From NCBI RefSeq assembly GCF_021044685.1, contig NZ_CP088014.1, forward strand, positions 4,636,001 to 4,700,000: 64,000 nucleotides of DNA. Direction: 5' to 3'. This document shows, one piece after another, positions 1-8,771 of this stretch. The notes under the pieces are model-generated. The model ran no database searches and was not told where the DNA came from. It saw only the letters and a list, made by a program, of their open reading frames with translations. The translations under genes and the position numbers were made by a program. Numbering within the stretch: the stretch's first letter is position 1; each line of letters begins with the position of its first letter. This DNA is from Bradyrhizobium daqingense. Lineage in GTDB: Bacteria; Pseudomonadota; Alphaproteobacteria; Rhizobiales; Xanthobacteraceae.

Positions 1-296
1 GCTTCTCGATACGCTACGCTTGGCCGTCCGCCTATTGGGGCTCGTTGCCGCTGGAAGGCGGCATTGAAGCTGCCTACCGCGCCGACATCGACGCGGCCGA
101 GGACAAGGCGGGCAAGCTCAGGGAGATCGAGGATCGCCTCAACAAGCTGCGCTCGCCGTTCCGCTCGGCCGAGAAATTCTGGGTCGAGGAGATCATCGAC
201 CCCAGGAAGACGCGGTCGCTGTTGTGCGAGTTCGCGCGCCTCGCCGAGCCGCTGCGCAAGGCCGGCCCGCCGGAGAATTTTTCGATCAGGCCGTGA
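1..296 (+). CDS. acyl-CoA carboxylase carboxyltransferase subunit, C-terminal fragment (cut by window start)
   Basis: The reading frame is open from base 3 and ends in TGA at 294-296. The visible 97 residues contain the segments RYAWPSAYWGSLPLEGG, LRSPFRSAEKFWVEEIIDPR and LLCEFARLAEPLR, which match the extreme C-terminus of biotin-dependent carboxyltransferases of the propionyl-/methylcrotonyl-/geranyl-CoA carboxylase beta family. Such subunits move carboxyl groups from carboxybiotin to an acyl-CoA. The specific substrate cannot be read from this tail, because the biotin- and acyl-CoA-binding domains lie outside the window. A GMC oxidoreductase follows 107 bases later on the same strand. Confidence 0.8.
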   Translation, partial: FSIRYAWPSAYWGSLPLEGGIEAAYRADIDAAEDKAGKLREIEDRLNKLRSPFRSAEKFWVEEIIDPRKTRSLLCEFARLAEPLRKAGPPENFSIRP

Positions 297-403
297 TGTT
301 CAGCCATCATCGCGGCTGCGACGATCTTCGCGGCCGCGATGGCGTGACCGCGAAACAAGTACGCGCTACGTTCCCCCAATTAGAACAAGAGGACGCGCCA
401 ATC

Positions 404-2098
404 GTGTTTGACTTCATCATCGTGGGCGGCGGCTCGGCGGGCTCCGTGCTGGCCCACCGGCTCTCCGCAAAGAGCGCCAACAAGGTCCTGCTGTGCGAAG
501 CCGGACAGGACACGCCACCCGGCAACGAGCCGGCCGAGATCAGGGACAGCTATCCGGGCACGGCCTATTTCGATCCGCGCTTCCACTGGACCGAGCTCAA
601 GGTCACCACCCAGATCGTCAGCCACAACAATCCGAATGAAGGCCGTCCGCCTTTGCGCAAATACGAGCAGGCGCGGGTGCTCGGCGGCGGCTCCTCCATC
701 AACGGCCAGATGGCCAATCGCGGCGCGCCGACCGATTACGACGAATGGCAGGCGCGCGGCGCCGAGGGCTGGTCGTGGGCCGACGTGCTGCCCTTCTTCA
801 AGAAGGTCGAGCGCGATCTCGATTTCGACGGGCCGTATCACGGCAAGGACGGCCGGATCCCGGTCCGCCGCATCCCGCGGGAGCACTGGACGCGGCATTC
901 GGAGGCGTTCGCGCAAGCCTTCGAGCAGGCCGGCCATCAATTCGTGCCCGACCAGAACGGCGAGTTCATCGACGGCTATTTCCCGGTGACGCATTCCAAC
1001 CAGGCCGAACAGCGCGTCTCGGCCGCGATGGGCTATCTCGATCGCGACACCCGCAAGCGCGCCAACCTCACGATCTCCACCAACACCCAAGTCCGCGAGT
1101 TGCTGTTCGAGGGCACGCAATGCGTCGGCGTGAAGGCGATGGTCGACGGGCGCGAGCAGGAATTCCGCGGACGCGAGATCATTCTCTCCAGCGGCGCGAT
1201 CCACTCCCCGGCGCATCTCTTGCGCGCCGGGATCGGGCCGGTCGGCCATCTCAAGGATCTCGGCATTCCCGTGCGGATGGGGCTGCAAGGTGTCGGCCAG
1301 CGCCTGATGGATCATCCCTCGATCTCGCTGTCGTCGTTCGTTCGCCGCGGCGCGCGCATGAACGCGCACACCAGGCGCCACATGCAGCTCGGCCTTCGCT
1401 ACTCGTCGGGCCTTGCGGGTGTGCCGAAGGGTGACATGTTCGTCGTGCTGCTCTCTAAGTCGGCCTGGCATGCGGTCGGCGAGCAGATCGGCTCGCTCTT
1501 GACCTTCGTCAACAAGACCTATTCCGAAACCGGACAGGTCAAGCTTGCTTCGCGCGATCCGTCAGCAGAGCCGATCGTCGAGTTCAACCTGCTGTCCGAC
1601 CGGCGCGACCTCGATCGCCTGATGAGCGGCTTCCGCAAGATGGCGGCCATTCAAATGAGCGACATCGTGAAGAAGGTGACGGACAAGCCATTCCCGGCGG
1701 CCTATACCGACAAGGTCCGCAAGATCGGCGTGGTCAACACCAGGAACAAGATCCTGACCAAGATTGCCGCAACGTTGATGGACGGACCGGCAGTGCTGCG
1801 TCACTATATGATCGACAATTTCGTGGTCGAAGGCTTCACCTTCGATCAGGTGATGAACGACGACGAGGCGCTGGAGGCCTTCGTGCGCAAGGCGACCATC
1901 GGCGTGTGGCACGCCTCGTGCTCGTGCCGCATGGGCCGGGCCGACGACCCGATGGCCGTGGTCGACAACCAGGGTCGGGTCAAGGGCGTGCAGGGCCTGC
2001 GCGTCGTCGACGCCTCGATCTTCCCGGTGGTGCCGTGCGCCAACACCAACTTCCCGGTCCTGATGTCGGCGGAAAAGGTCGCTGCTGCGATGCAGTGA
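404..2098 (+). CDS. GMC family FAD-dependent oxidoreductase (choline dehydrogenase-like)
   Basis: A 564-residue flavoprotein of the glucose-methanol-choline family, whose members oxidise alcohols with FAD. The N-terminal Rossmann motif GGGSAGSVLAHRLS starts about residue 8, the family signature GGGSSINGQMANRG lies near residue 100, and the C-terminus carries WHASCSCRMG and ANTNFPVLM, which supply the usual catalytic His and the second-position Asn. I chose the GTG at 404 because an AGAGGA ribosome-binding sequence lies about 11 bases upstream and the FAD motif then sits at the normal distance from the N-terminus; the frame stays open further upstream but that extension is unlike the family. 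No signal peptide is visible, so it is probably cytoplasmic. The substrate is unknown, and no betaine genes are nearby. Confidence 0.86.
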   Translation: MFDFIIVGGGSAGSVLAHRLSAKSANKVLLCEAGQDTPPGNEPAEIRDSYPGTAYFDPRFHWTELKVTTQIVSHNNPNEGRPPLRKYEQARVLGGGSSINGQMANRGAPTDYDEWQARGAEGWSWADVLPFFKKVERDLDFDGPYHGKDGRIPVRRIPREHWTRHSEAFAQAFEQAGHQFVPDQNGEFIDGYFPVTHSNQAEQRVSAAMGYLDRDTRKRANLTISTNTQVRELLFEGTQCVGVKAMVDGREQEFRGREIILSSGAIHSPAHLLRAGIGPVGHLKDLGIPVRMGLQGVGQRLMDHPSISLSSFVRRGARMNAHTRRHMQLGLRYSSGLAGVPKGDMFVVLLSKSAWHAVGEQIGSLLTFVNKTYSETGQVKLASRDPSAEPIVEFNLLSDRRDLDRLMSGFRKMAAIQMSDIVKKVTDKPFPAAYTDKVRKIGVVNTRNKILTKIAATLMDGPAVLRHYMIDNFVVEGFTFDQVMNDDEALEAFVRKATIGVWHASCSCRMGRADDPMAVVDNQGRVKGVQGLRVVDASIFPVVPCANTNFPVLMSAEKVAAAMQ

Positions 2099-2453
2099 AG
2101 GGCAAGCGGTCCTGGGTGATCAGCGGCCGGTTCGCCGGTGCAGCTCCGATCCCACCGCCGTTCAAGCCAGGATGTCCTAAGTCAGGACAGGCTGCCGGCA
2201 GCTTGGCCTGTGGCCGGTTCGGCCTTGCCGCAGTCTCTATGATCGCCTTTAGGCGACGTTAATGATGCCTTCTCAATGCGATAGATCGCGCCCCGCTGCA
2301 GTCCATGTTTGTCGGGTTGCCGTAAGCGTTGATTAAGAAGGCCACACCCATATTTCGGTCGGCGATACGCGGAGGATCGGCAGCAGGATAGCTGCGCCCC
2401 CGTCGTGTCTTGAGATTTCAGGAAGTGTTTTTGCCGCAAAGCCGGCAATCAGG
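2099..2453. other. intergenic region upstream of TadG-like gene
   Basis: 355 bases without a credible gene. It holds two small hairpin-like inverted repeats: TGTCCT/AGGACA (2173-2189, 5-base loop) and TCGCCT/AGGCGA (2243-2256, 2-base centre). Either could be a weak transcription end for the GMC gene or an operator for the Tad-like operon. No convincing -35/-10 pair was identified. Confidence 0.5.
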
Positions 2454-3872
2454 ATGAAGGTCATGCTCCGCCGCGTAGTGCGCCATTTCGCGAGAGATCG
2501 GAAGGCCAACGTCGCCATTATCTTCGCGCTCATGATGGTGCCGATCATCTTTCTTCTGGGCATGACGCTCGACTACACGCTTGCCTTGCGCAAGCGCGAG
2601 CAATTGGACGCCGCCGCTGACGCAGCCGCGATCGCAGCCGTGCGACCCTCGATGCTGACGCAGACCGACGCGGCCGCCGTCAGGGCGACCGCGGAAGCCG
2701 TGTTCGCTGCGAAGGCGAACCTTCCCGGCTTGTCGTCGGTGCCGACGCCCACGGTCACGATCACGGATTCCGGTCTCGCACGGACCATCACGGTTGCCTA
2801 CACCGCACAGTCCATCAACAATTTTCCCGGCGTTCTCGGCAAGCAGACCTGGCAGGTCAACGGTTCCGCCACGGCGCAGGCGTCCAGCGCGCCCAACATG
2901 AACTTCTATTTGCTGCTGGACGTGTCTCCGTCGATGGCGCTTGGGGCAACGCAGGGCGACATCGACAAGATGATTACGGCGACGAGCAGTCAGCCGGCTT
3001 ACGCGAGGAACTGTGCGTTCGCCTGCCATGAGATTCATCCCAACAACCAGAACCCGAGCTCATCGAACAAGGACAATCTCACCGTCGCGCGCGCCAACAA
3101 CATCACGCTGCGCATCGATCTCGTGACCAATGCCGTCAAGCAGTTGATCGTGGGGCCCTGGACGTGTCCCCAGTCGGGTGTTTCGGGCGGTGTCATGCAA
3201 TGCATGGCCGCGCTCAACAACACGACGTACAAGGCTGCTATCTACACTTTCGATTACAAGTTGAACACGGTCCAGACGCTGACCACACCGACGACCGCGG
3301 GCACGCAGATCAGCAACATTAAGCTCATGCCGGTCGATCACCAGAATTGCGTCATCATCAACCAATGTTCTACCGACTACGGCTCGGACATTGCCGGCGG
3401 GCTGACGAGCGTGAACAACATCATGCCCGCGCCGGGCGGCGGTACCAATCAGTCCGGCGACACGCCGCAGGAGGTGGTGTTCCTCGTCACCGACGGTGTC
3501 GAAGACAAGCTGATCCTGAAGTCGGCAAGCTGCGATCCGAACGCCACCTATCCGCTTCCGACGGTCGGCAGCACGCAAGTGCGATGCCAGCAGCCGCTCA
3601 ATACGGCGGCCTGCACGACGATCAAGAACCGGGGCATTCGCATCGCGGTGCTCTACACTGAGTACCTGCAGTTGCCGACGGATGGTTGGTACAACAGCCG
3701 TATCGCGCAGTTCAACAATCCGTCCTCATCCACGGGCCAGATCGCGCAACGGCTGCAATCATGTGCTTCGCCGGGTTTGTACAAGAGCGTCAAGACCGGT
3801 GACGACATCTCCGCGGCACTGACGGACCTGTTCCTCAAGGTCGCATCCAGCACGGCCAGCCTTGTGAAGTAG
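2454..3872 (+). CDS. TadG-like pilus-associated protein with von Willebrand-type domain
   Basis: 472 residues. A single N-terminal membrane segment (about residues 20-38, AIIFALMMVPIIFLLGMTLD) is followed by the TadE/TadG hallmark of an Ala-rich helix (LDAAADAAAIAAV). A large extracytoplasmic part begins LLLDVSPSM near residue 153, a DxSxS metal-ion-dependent adhesion site (Asp156, Ser158, Ser160), with a later VFLVTDGVED strand. Many cysteines suggest disulphides outside the cytoplasm. TadG proteins are tied to Flp/Tad pili or envelope anchoring. The ATG at 2454 is used, but the ATG at 2463 is equally possible because its spacing from AGG at 2451 is better. It is the first of three TadE/G genes with short gaps or overlap. 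Confidence 0.8.
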   Translation: MKVMLRRVVRHFARDRKANVAIIFALMMVPIIFLLGMTLDYTLALRKREQLDAAADAAAIAAVRPSMLTQTDAAAVRATAEAVFAAKANLPGLSSVPTPTVTITDSGLARTITVAYTAQSINNFPGVLGKQTWQVNGSATAQASSAPNMNFYLLLDVSPSMALGATQGDIDKMITATSSQPAYARNCAFACHEIHPNNQNPSSSNKDNLTVARANNITLRIDLVTNAVKQLIVGPWTCPQSGVSGGVMQCMAALNNTTYKAAIYTFDYKLNTVQTLTTPTTAGTQISNIKLMPVDHQNCVIINQCSTDYGSDIAGGLTSVNNIMPAPGGGTNQSGDTPQEVVFLVTDGVEDKLILKSASCDPNATYPLPTVGSTQVRCQQPLNTAACTTIKNRGIRIAVLYTEYLQLPTDGWYNSRIAQFNNPSSSTGQIAQRLQSCASPGLYKSVKTGDDISAALTDLFLKVASSTASLVK

Positions 3873-3884
3873 AGAACACGCGTC

Positions 3885-4436
3885 ATGATCGGCCACGCCG
3901 CAACGACCAAGAGACGCCGCGACCGCTGTGCCGCCTTTGCGCGAGACAGCAGGGGCGCGACGGCCGTGGAGTTCGCGCTGGTCGCTGCGCCGTTCCTCGC
4001 GCTCATCATCGCGCTGATCCAGACGTTCCTGGTCTTCTTTGCCCAGCAGATGCTCGAGTCCGTCGTGCGCCAGTCGGGCCGCCTCGTCATGACAGGGCAG
4101 GTTCGATCTGCGCAGATGAGCCAGGCGGTTTTCAAGCAGAAGGTTTGCGACCAGATTGTGATCCTGTTCAATTGCAACGGCTTGATGGTCGATATGCAGG
4201 TCGCGACTTCGTGGACCTCGGCGAACACGGGAATGCCCAGCCTGACTTACGACGGCTCGGGCAAGGTCAGCAATACCTGGCAGTACAACTACGGCGACCG
4301 CGGCGATATCGTTGTGCTCCGCGTCATGTATGAGTGGCCGGTCGTCCTCGGGCCGCTCGGTTTCAACCTCTCGAACCTCAGCAATGGCAATCGGCTGATC
4401 ATGTCGACCGCCGCGTTCCAGAACGAGCCATCATGA
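3885..4436 (+). CDS. TadE-like pilus assembly protein
   Basis: 183 residues. The N-terminus has a basic stretch, the motif RDSRGATAVEFALVAAPF and a single transmembrane helix, which together define the TadE domain. Known TadE proteins are minor pseudopilins whose Glu after the helix start (here in VEFAL) follows the prepilin-peptidase recognition pattern. The remainder is predicted extracytoplasmic. It starts 12 bases after the TadG-like gene, and its stop overlaps the next start in an ATGA sequence at 4433-4436, indicating translational coupling. Confidence 0.82.
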   Translation: MIGHAATTKRRRDRCAAFARDSRGATAVEFALVAAPFLALIIALIQTFLVFFAQQMLESVVRQSGRLVMTGQVRSAQMSQAVFKQKVCDQIVILFNCNGLMVDMQVATSWTSANTGMPSLTYDGSGKVSNTWQYNYGDRGDIVVLRVMYEWPVVLGPLGFNLSNLSNGNRLIMSTAAFQNEPS

Positions 4437-5089
4437 TGATGTCCGCCCTATCGTCTCGCGCCCGGCACCTGTTCGCCGATAACCGCGCCGTCGCAGCGAC
4501 GGAGTTCGCCATGGTGGTGCCGTTCATGCTGGTGCTCTATGTCGGTGGCGTCGAGCTCGGCAACGGCCTTGCCATGAACGTCAAGGTCAGCTCAACCGCG
4601 CACAGCGTCGCCGACATGATCACGCAGAACACGGCTGTCACCACGTCTCAGATGGAAGGCATTCTCGCGGCGTCGAGCGCCATCATGGCTCCCTATCCAA
4701 TCAAAAAGGGTAGCACCTCCTTGATGACGATCACGGTCTCGGGCGTGTCGACCGACAGCAGCGGCAAAGCAACCGTGCAATGGAGCAAATCCACAAGCTC
4801 CACGGGGGCGCGAGCCGTCGGTCAGCAGATGACCTTGTCGAACTTCACCGGGCCGAGTGGCACCAGCAACGCCAATATCTCGCTGGTTCTGAGCGAGGTG
4901 TCCTACGACTATACGCCAAATCTGGGCTTCACCATCGCCGGGACCGTAAAGCTGTCGGACAGCTACTATCTATTCCCGCGCTGCTCGACGAACGGACCGG
5001 CCACCTCGAGCTTTCCCTATTACGACGTAAAGTATCCGGCGACCTCCACCTGCACCTGCGTCCAGCATTTGCAGCAGAAGACCTGTTGA
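4433..5089 (+). CDS. second TadE/TadG-like pseudopilin-type protein
   Basis: 218 residues starting at the ATG that overlaps the upstream stop; two further in-frame ATGs follow at once. NRAVAATEFAMVVPFMLVLYVGGVELG (about residues 19-45) is a TadE-type start: basic residue, Glu at the helix border, then one membrane helix. The rest is rich in Ser, Thr and Gly, ends in a cysteine-rich tail (CTCVQHLQQKTC) and is likely extracytoplasmic. It belongs to the three-gene operon 2454-5089 and abuts the convergent FAD dehydrogenase gene, whose stop is only 7 bases away. The exact role in a pilus is unproven because no tadA/B/C or rcpA genes are present. Confidence 0.78.
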   Translation: MMMSALSSRARHLFADNRAVAATEFAMVVPFMLVLYVGGVELGNGLAMNVKVSSTAHSVADMITQNTAVTTSQMEGILAASSAIMAPYPIKKGSTSLMTITVSGVSTDSSGKATVQWSKSTSSTGARAVGQQMTLSNFTGPSGTSNANISLVLSEVSYDYTPNLGFTIAGTVKLSDSYYLFPRCSTNGPATSSFPYYDVKYPATSTCTCVQHLQQKTC

Positions 5090-5096
5090 TCCCAGG

Positions 5097-6566
5097 TCAC
5101 AGCCGCAGCACCTTGCCGGGATTCATGATGTTCTGCGGATCGAGCGCGCGCTTGATGGTGCGCATGATGTCGAGCTCGGTCTTGGAGCGGTAGTGGCCGA
5201 GCTCGTCGAGCTTGTCGATGCCGATGCCGTGCTCCGCCGAGATCGAGCCGCCCATGGACGTGATGAGGTCGTTCACGGCCCGCGTGATGGCGCCCTTGTA
5301 CTGGGTCAGGGTCTGCTGATCCATGCCCACCGGCCCCATGAACGAGAAGTGCAGATTGCCGTCGCCGATGTGTCCAAGGGGGTAGGGGCGGATGGTCGGG
5401 AGAATATCGAGCACGGCCGCAAGCCCCTTGTCGATGAAGACAGGTATTTTGGAGATTGCCACCGAGACATCGTAGCTCAGTCCCGGCCCCTCGGCCCGGG
5501 AAGCCTCGGCGACACCCTCGCGGATGCGCCACATGTTGCGGGACTGGCTGACCGTTTGCGCGATCGCGGCATCGAGCACGCGGCCGGCCTCGAGCTGATC
5601 GGCAAGGAACTGCTCCAGCTTCTCGGACATGCCCTCGGCCCCGTCCCGGCGTGGGCGCACGGACGACCATTCAAGCAGGAGATACCACGGCGTGTCCGCC
5701 TTCAGCGGATCCTGCGTGCCGGGAATGTGGCGCAGCACCATGTCGATGGCGGCGCGGCTCATCAGCTCGCAGGAGCTAACATTGTCTTCGGATGCCGCGT
5801 GCGCCTCGGACAGGATCTCCAGAGCCGCACGCGGATCGCGGATCGCCAGCCACGCGGTGCTGACATCCTTCGGTGCCGGCCACAGCTTGAGCACCGCCTT
5901 GGTGATGATGCCGAGCGTGCCCTCGGCGCCCATGAACAGGTGCTTGAGGTCGTAGCCGGTATTGTCCTTCTTGAGGGCGCGCAATCCATCCCAGACATCG
6001 CCATTGGGCAGGACGACCTCGAGCCCCAGCACGAGATTGCGGGCATTGCCATAACGCAGCACCTGCACGCCGCCGGCGTTGGTCGACAGATTGCCGCCGA
6101 TCATGCAGGAGCCCTGGGCGCCGAGGCTGAGCGGCAGGAACCTGTCGTGCCCCGCCGCCGTCTCCTGGAGCGTCTGCAGCACACAGCCGGCCTCGACCGT
6201 CATCGAATAGCCGACGGGATCGACATTCAGCACCCGGTTCATGCGGCCCAGCGACAGCACGATGCCGGTGTGCGCCGGCCAGGGCGTCGCGCCTCCCATC
6301 AGTCCGGTGTTGCCGCCCTGCGGCACGATGGCAACGCCGTGCTCATGACAGAGCCGGACCACTCTCGATACTTCCTCGGTGCTGCCGGGACGAACGACGG
6401 CTCCGGCACCGCCGACCAGCAGTCCCCGCCAATCCGTCACGAACGGCTGCTTGCCGTGCTCGTCCTCAATCAGGCCTTTCTCGCCCACGATCGCACGCAG
6501 CGCGTCGCGCATCTCGGCGCTCAAGGGTGTGGTCGGAATGATCGGGTCGGAGGACGGAGCAGGCAT
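5097..6566 (-). CDS. FAD-linked 2-hydroxyacid dehydrogenase (GlcD/D-2-hydroxyglutarate dehydrogenase family)
   Basis: 489 residues. The PCMH-type FAD-binding domain shows the motif IVPQGGNTGLMGGATP near residue 95; the C-terminal FAD-linked oxidase domain shows GHIGDGNLHFSFM and ISAEHGIGIDK, the metal and flavin site of D-lactate, glycolate and D-2-hydroxyglutarate dehydrogenases. These enzymes oxidise a D-2-hydroxyacid to the 2-ketoacid and pass electrons to a quinone, cytochrome or ETF. The start at 6566 is preferred to an upstream in-frame ATG at 6605 because an AGGGGA sequence precedes it by about 7 bases. It is monocistronic and the exact substrate is not determinable. Confidence 0.87.
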   Translation of the reverse strand: MPAPSSDPIIPTTPLSAEMRDALRAIVGEKGLIEDEHGKQPFVTDWRGLLVGGAGAVVRPGSTEEVSRVVRLCHEHGVAIVPQGGNTGLMGGATPWPAHTGIVLSLGRMNRVLNVDPVGYSMTVEAGCVLQTLQETAAGHDRFLPLSLGAQGSCMIGGNLSTNAGGVQVLRYGNARNLVLGLEVVLPNGDVWDGLRALKKDNTGYDLKHLFMGAEGTLGIITKAVLKLWPAPKDVSTAWLAIRDPRAALEILSEAHAASEDNVSSCELMSRAAIDMVLRHIPGTQDPLKADTPWYLLLEWSSVRPRRDGAEGMSEKLEQFLADQLEAGRVLDAAIAQTVSQSRNMWRIREGVAEASRAEGPGLSYDVSVAISKIPVFIDKGLAAVLDILPTIRPYPLGHIGDGNLHFSFMGPVGMDQQTLTQYKGAITRAVNDLITSMGGSISAEHGIGIDKLDELGHYRSKTELDIMRTIKRALDPQNIMNPGKVLRL

Positions 6567-6722
6567 TTGTTTTCCCCTGGGTACATCTTGGCGTGTACTG
6601 CGCACGTGACGTGCGTCGGACCATTGTTCACGTTTGGAGCTTGGAGTCTAACGGCAAAATCGCCTGAACTTGTGGACCGGTGCGGCGGCTGCCAATCCGA
6701 GCCGCAGAGGAAGCAATGACGA

Positions 6723-7685
6723 TCAGGCCGCCGCGCCGGAGCGTCTCTTGTGTCGTTCGATCTTTTTCGCGGGCCATCGTCGTTCGTCGACGGCCGCGCG
6801 GACCACTTCCGTCACGGTCTTTCGTACCTCGAGGAACGCCTTGGTTTGCGGCCGGTCTGCGAGAGCCACCAGCGCAAGCGAACGCGAGAGAGGGGGATCG
6901 ACGATGCGGCGCGCGTGATATTTCTCCGCCGCGATGTCTGCAAGAACCGTCGCGCGGGAGAGGATTGCGCATCCCAGGCCGGCTTCGAGCGCCATTCGCA
7001 GCGCCGAAAGAGAATCGACCTCGAGCGTTTCGCTCGGGACAATCTGATTACGGAGAACCTGAGTCTGGATGATGGCGCGCGATGCCGGCAGGGGCGTCAG
7101 TCCGAGCACGCTATTCCGTGGAATGGCGGAAAAGGCGATCGGACTGCTGGATCGGCCGATCAGGCTCGGACGTCCCACGAGGTAAAGGTCTTCCTCGTGC
7201 AGCCACGCCACGTCCAGGCGGGCATCGCGCGGCGGATTATACGCCAGCGCGAGATCGATCGTGCCAGAGAAGACGCGCTCGATCAGCGCCGGTGACAGCG
7301 CTTCGACGACCGTCAGGTGCACCGCGGGGGAGTGCTTGCGGACCGCCTTCATGAGATCGAGTGCGACCATGGAGATCGCAGTGTGGCTGAGGCCGAGGCT
7401 CACCGGTCCCGTTGCTGCCTCGTTATAGGTCCGCACGTCCTCCTCGGCCTTGCCGAGGCTCGCGAGCAACGCGCTGCCGTGCTCGTAGAGACGGCGACCC
7501 GCCGCGGTCAAGGCGACGCCGCGCGGCCGCCGTTCCAGCAGCTTTACGCCGAGGTCGGCTTCGAGAGCCGCAACGTGGTGGCTGAGCGCGGACTGCGCGA
7601 TGTTGAGGGTCTCGGCGGCCCGCGACAGCACGCCCGCGTCGGCAATCGCGATGAAGTATCTGATCTGTCGCAATCCGAGCGCCAT
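6723..7685 (-). CDS. LysR family transcriptional regulator
   Basis: 320 residues. The N-terminal winged helix-turn-helix (residues 5-65: RQIRYFIAIADAGVLSRAAE, then IAQSALSHHVAALEADLG) is typical LysR, followed by the two-lobed effector domain (about 92-295). The basic C-terminal tail is slightly longer than usual. It is transcribed divergently from the HMG-CoA-lyase-like operon at 7812; 126 bases separate the starts and hold an AGATC-5-GATCT inverted repeat. By LysR convention it probably controls that operon in response to an acid or CoA-linked intermediate. Confidence 0.9.
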   Translation of the reverse strand: MALGLRQIRYFIAIADAGVLSRAAETLNIAQSALSHHVAALEADLGVKLLERRPRGVALTAAGRRLYEHGSALLASLGKAEEDVRTYNEAATGPVSLGLSHTAISMVALDLMKAVRKHSPAVHLTVVEALSPALIERVFSGTIDLALAYNPPRDARLDVAWLHEEDLYLVGRPSLIGRSSSPIAFSAIPRNSVLGLTPLPASRAIIQTQVLRNQIVPSETLEVDSLSALRMALEAGLGCAILSRATVLADIAAEKYHARRIVDPPLSRSLALVALADRPQTKAFLEVRKTVTEVVRAAVDERRWPAKKIERHKRRSGAAA

Positions 7686-7714
7686 CGCGCCTGCTCCCTG
7701 TCGATCTAATTATC

Positions 7715-7729
7715 AGATCACAATGATCT
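7715..7729. promoter_or_regulatory. candidate LysR-binding inverted repeat
   Basis: AGATC ACAAT GATCT: 5-base arms with a 5-base centre, in the AT-rich divergent promoter region between the LysR gene (start 7685) and the lyase gene (start 7812). This size and position fit a LysR box. Assignment is by position only. Confidence 0.4.
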
Positions 7730-7811
7730 TCATATTATATTTGTCAGATGTCATTGCCATCGGCAAGCTCCTGCAAAGAGCCTACAAGAGCGGCGTCGGG
7801 AGTGTCGCGGC

Positions 7812-8771
7812 ATGGACTTGCCGAGCAGGATCGTCATCACTGAGGAGGGACCGCGCGAGGGCTTTCAGATCGAGCCTGGGCCGATCACGACCGCGGACAA
7901 GATCGCCTTGATCGATGCTTTGTCGGTGACCGGTCTTTCGCAGATCCAGGTTGCGTCCTTCGTCAATCCCAAGCACGTGCCGGGCTGGGCCGACGCCGAG
8001 CTGGTCGTCGCGGGCTTCGCTCCGCGCGTGGGCGTCTCCTACACGGCGCTCTGGTTCAACGACAGCGGATTGCAGCGCGCCTTGGCGTTCAGGGGAAAGC
8101 TCACGCTTGCTGGGTTCATCTCGCTGAGCGCCTCCGAACCGTTCGCACTTCGTAATCTCAATCGTGACCGCGCCGGGCAGATCGAGGCCATGCAGAACTA
8201 TGCGCGCCTGCACTGGCAGGCGGGTGTTCCAATTGCCAAGATCATCGTCATGGCCGCGTTCGGCTGCAATTTCGGCGGGGACGTGCCTGCGGCGAAGGTG
8301 GTCGAGACCGTGTCTGACGGACTCTCGATCGCGCGCGAAGCCGGCATCGAGGTGCGCGAGGTTTCGCTTGCGGATTCGATGGGTTGGGCCACGCCGCGGC
8401 GGGTCGCCGCCGCCGTCGGCGCCGTACGCGATCGCTGGGAGGATCTGCGGATCGCGCTGCACTTGCATGACACCCGCGGTCAGGGCATCGCCTGCGCCTA
8501 TGAGGGGCTGCGGCTCGGCGTGACCGCCTTCGATGCCGCGGTGGCCGGGCTGGGCGGCTGTCCGTTCGCTGGCCAACCGGGCGCACCCGGCAACATCGCC
8601 ACCGAGGAGCTGGCGCTGCTGTGCGAGGAAATGGGCATCGCCACAGGCCTCGACATCGAGGCGCTGATCGAAGCCGGACGCCTTGCCGAGCGGATCGTCG
8701 GACGCCGCCTGCCGAGCGCAGCGTTGCGGTCGGGCACGCTCGCCTCATTGCGAAGGAAAGTTGGGCCATGA
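7812..8771 (+). CDS. hydroxymethylglutaryl-CoA lyase-like enzyme
   Basis: 319 residues with the DRE-TIM lyase fold. Visible landmarks: EEGPREGFQIE near residue 11, the metal-binding HLHDTRGQ (HxH) around residue 217, and GLGGCPFAGQPGAPGN around residue 245, carrying the active-site Cys of HMG-CoA lyases. Known members cleave 3-hydroxy-3-methylglutaryl-CoA to acetoacetate and acetyl-CoA. Here the usual Asp of PRDG is Glu (PREG), a variant seen in side branches, so another 3-hydroxy-3-methyl acyl-CoA may be the substrate. It is the first gene of an operon; its TGA overlaps the CoA-transferase start. A GGGAG sequence precedes the start by about 9 bases. Confidence 0.82.
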   Translation: MDLPSRIVITEEGPREGFQIEPGPITTADKIALIDALSVTGLSQIQVASFVNPKHVPGWADAELVVAGFAPRVGVSYTALWFNDSGLQRALAFRGKLTLAGFISLSASEPFALRNLNRDRAGQIEAMQNYARLHWQAGVPIAKIIVMAAFGCNFGGDVPAAKVVETVSDGLSIAREAGIEVREVSLADSMGWATPRRVAAAVGAVRDRWEDLRIALHLHDTRGQGIACAYEGLRLGVTAFDAAVAGLGGCPFAGQPGAPGNIATEELALLCEEMGIATGLDIEALIEAGRLAERIVGRRLPSAALRSGTLASLRRKVGP

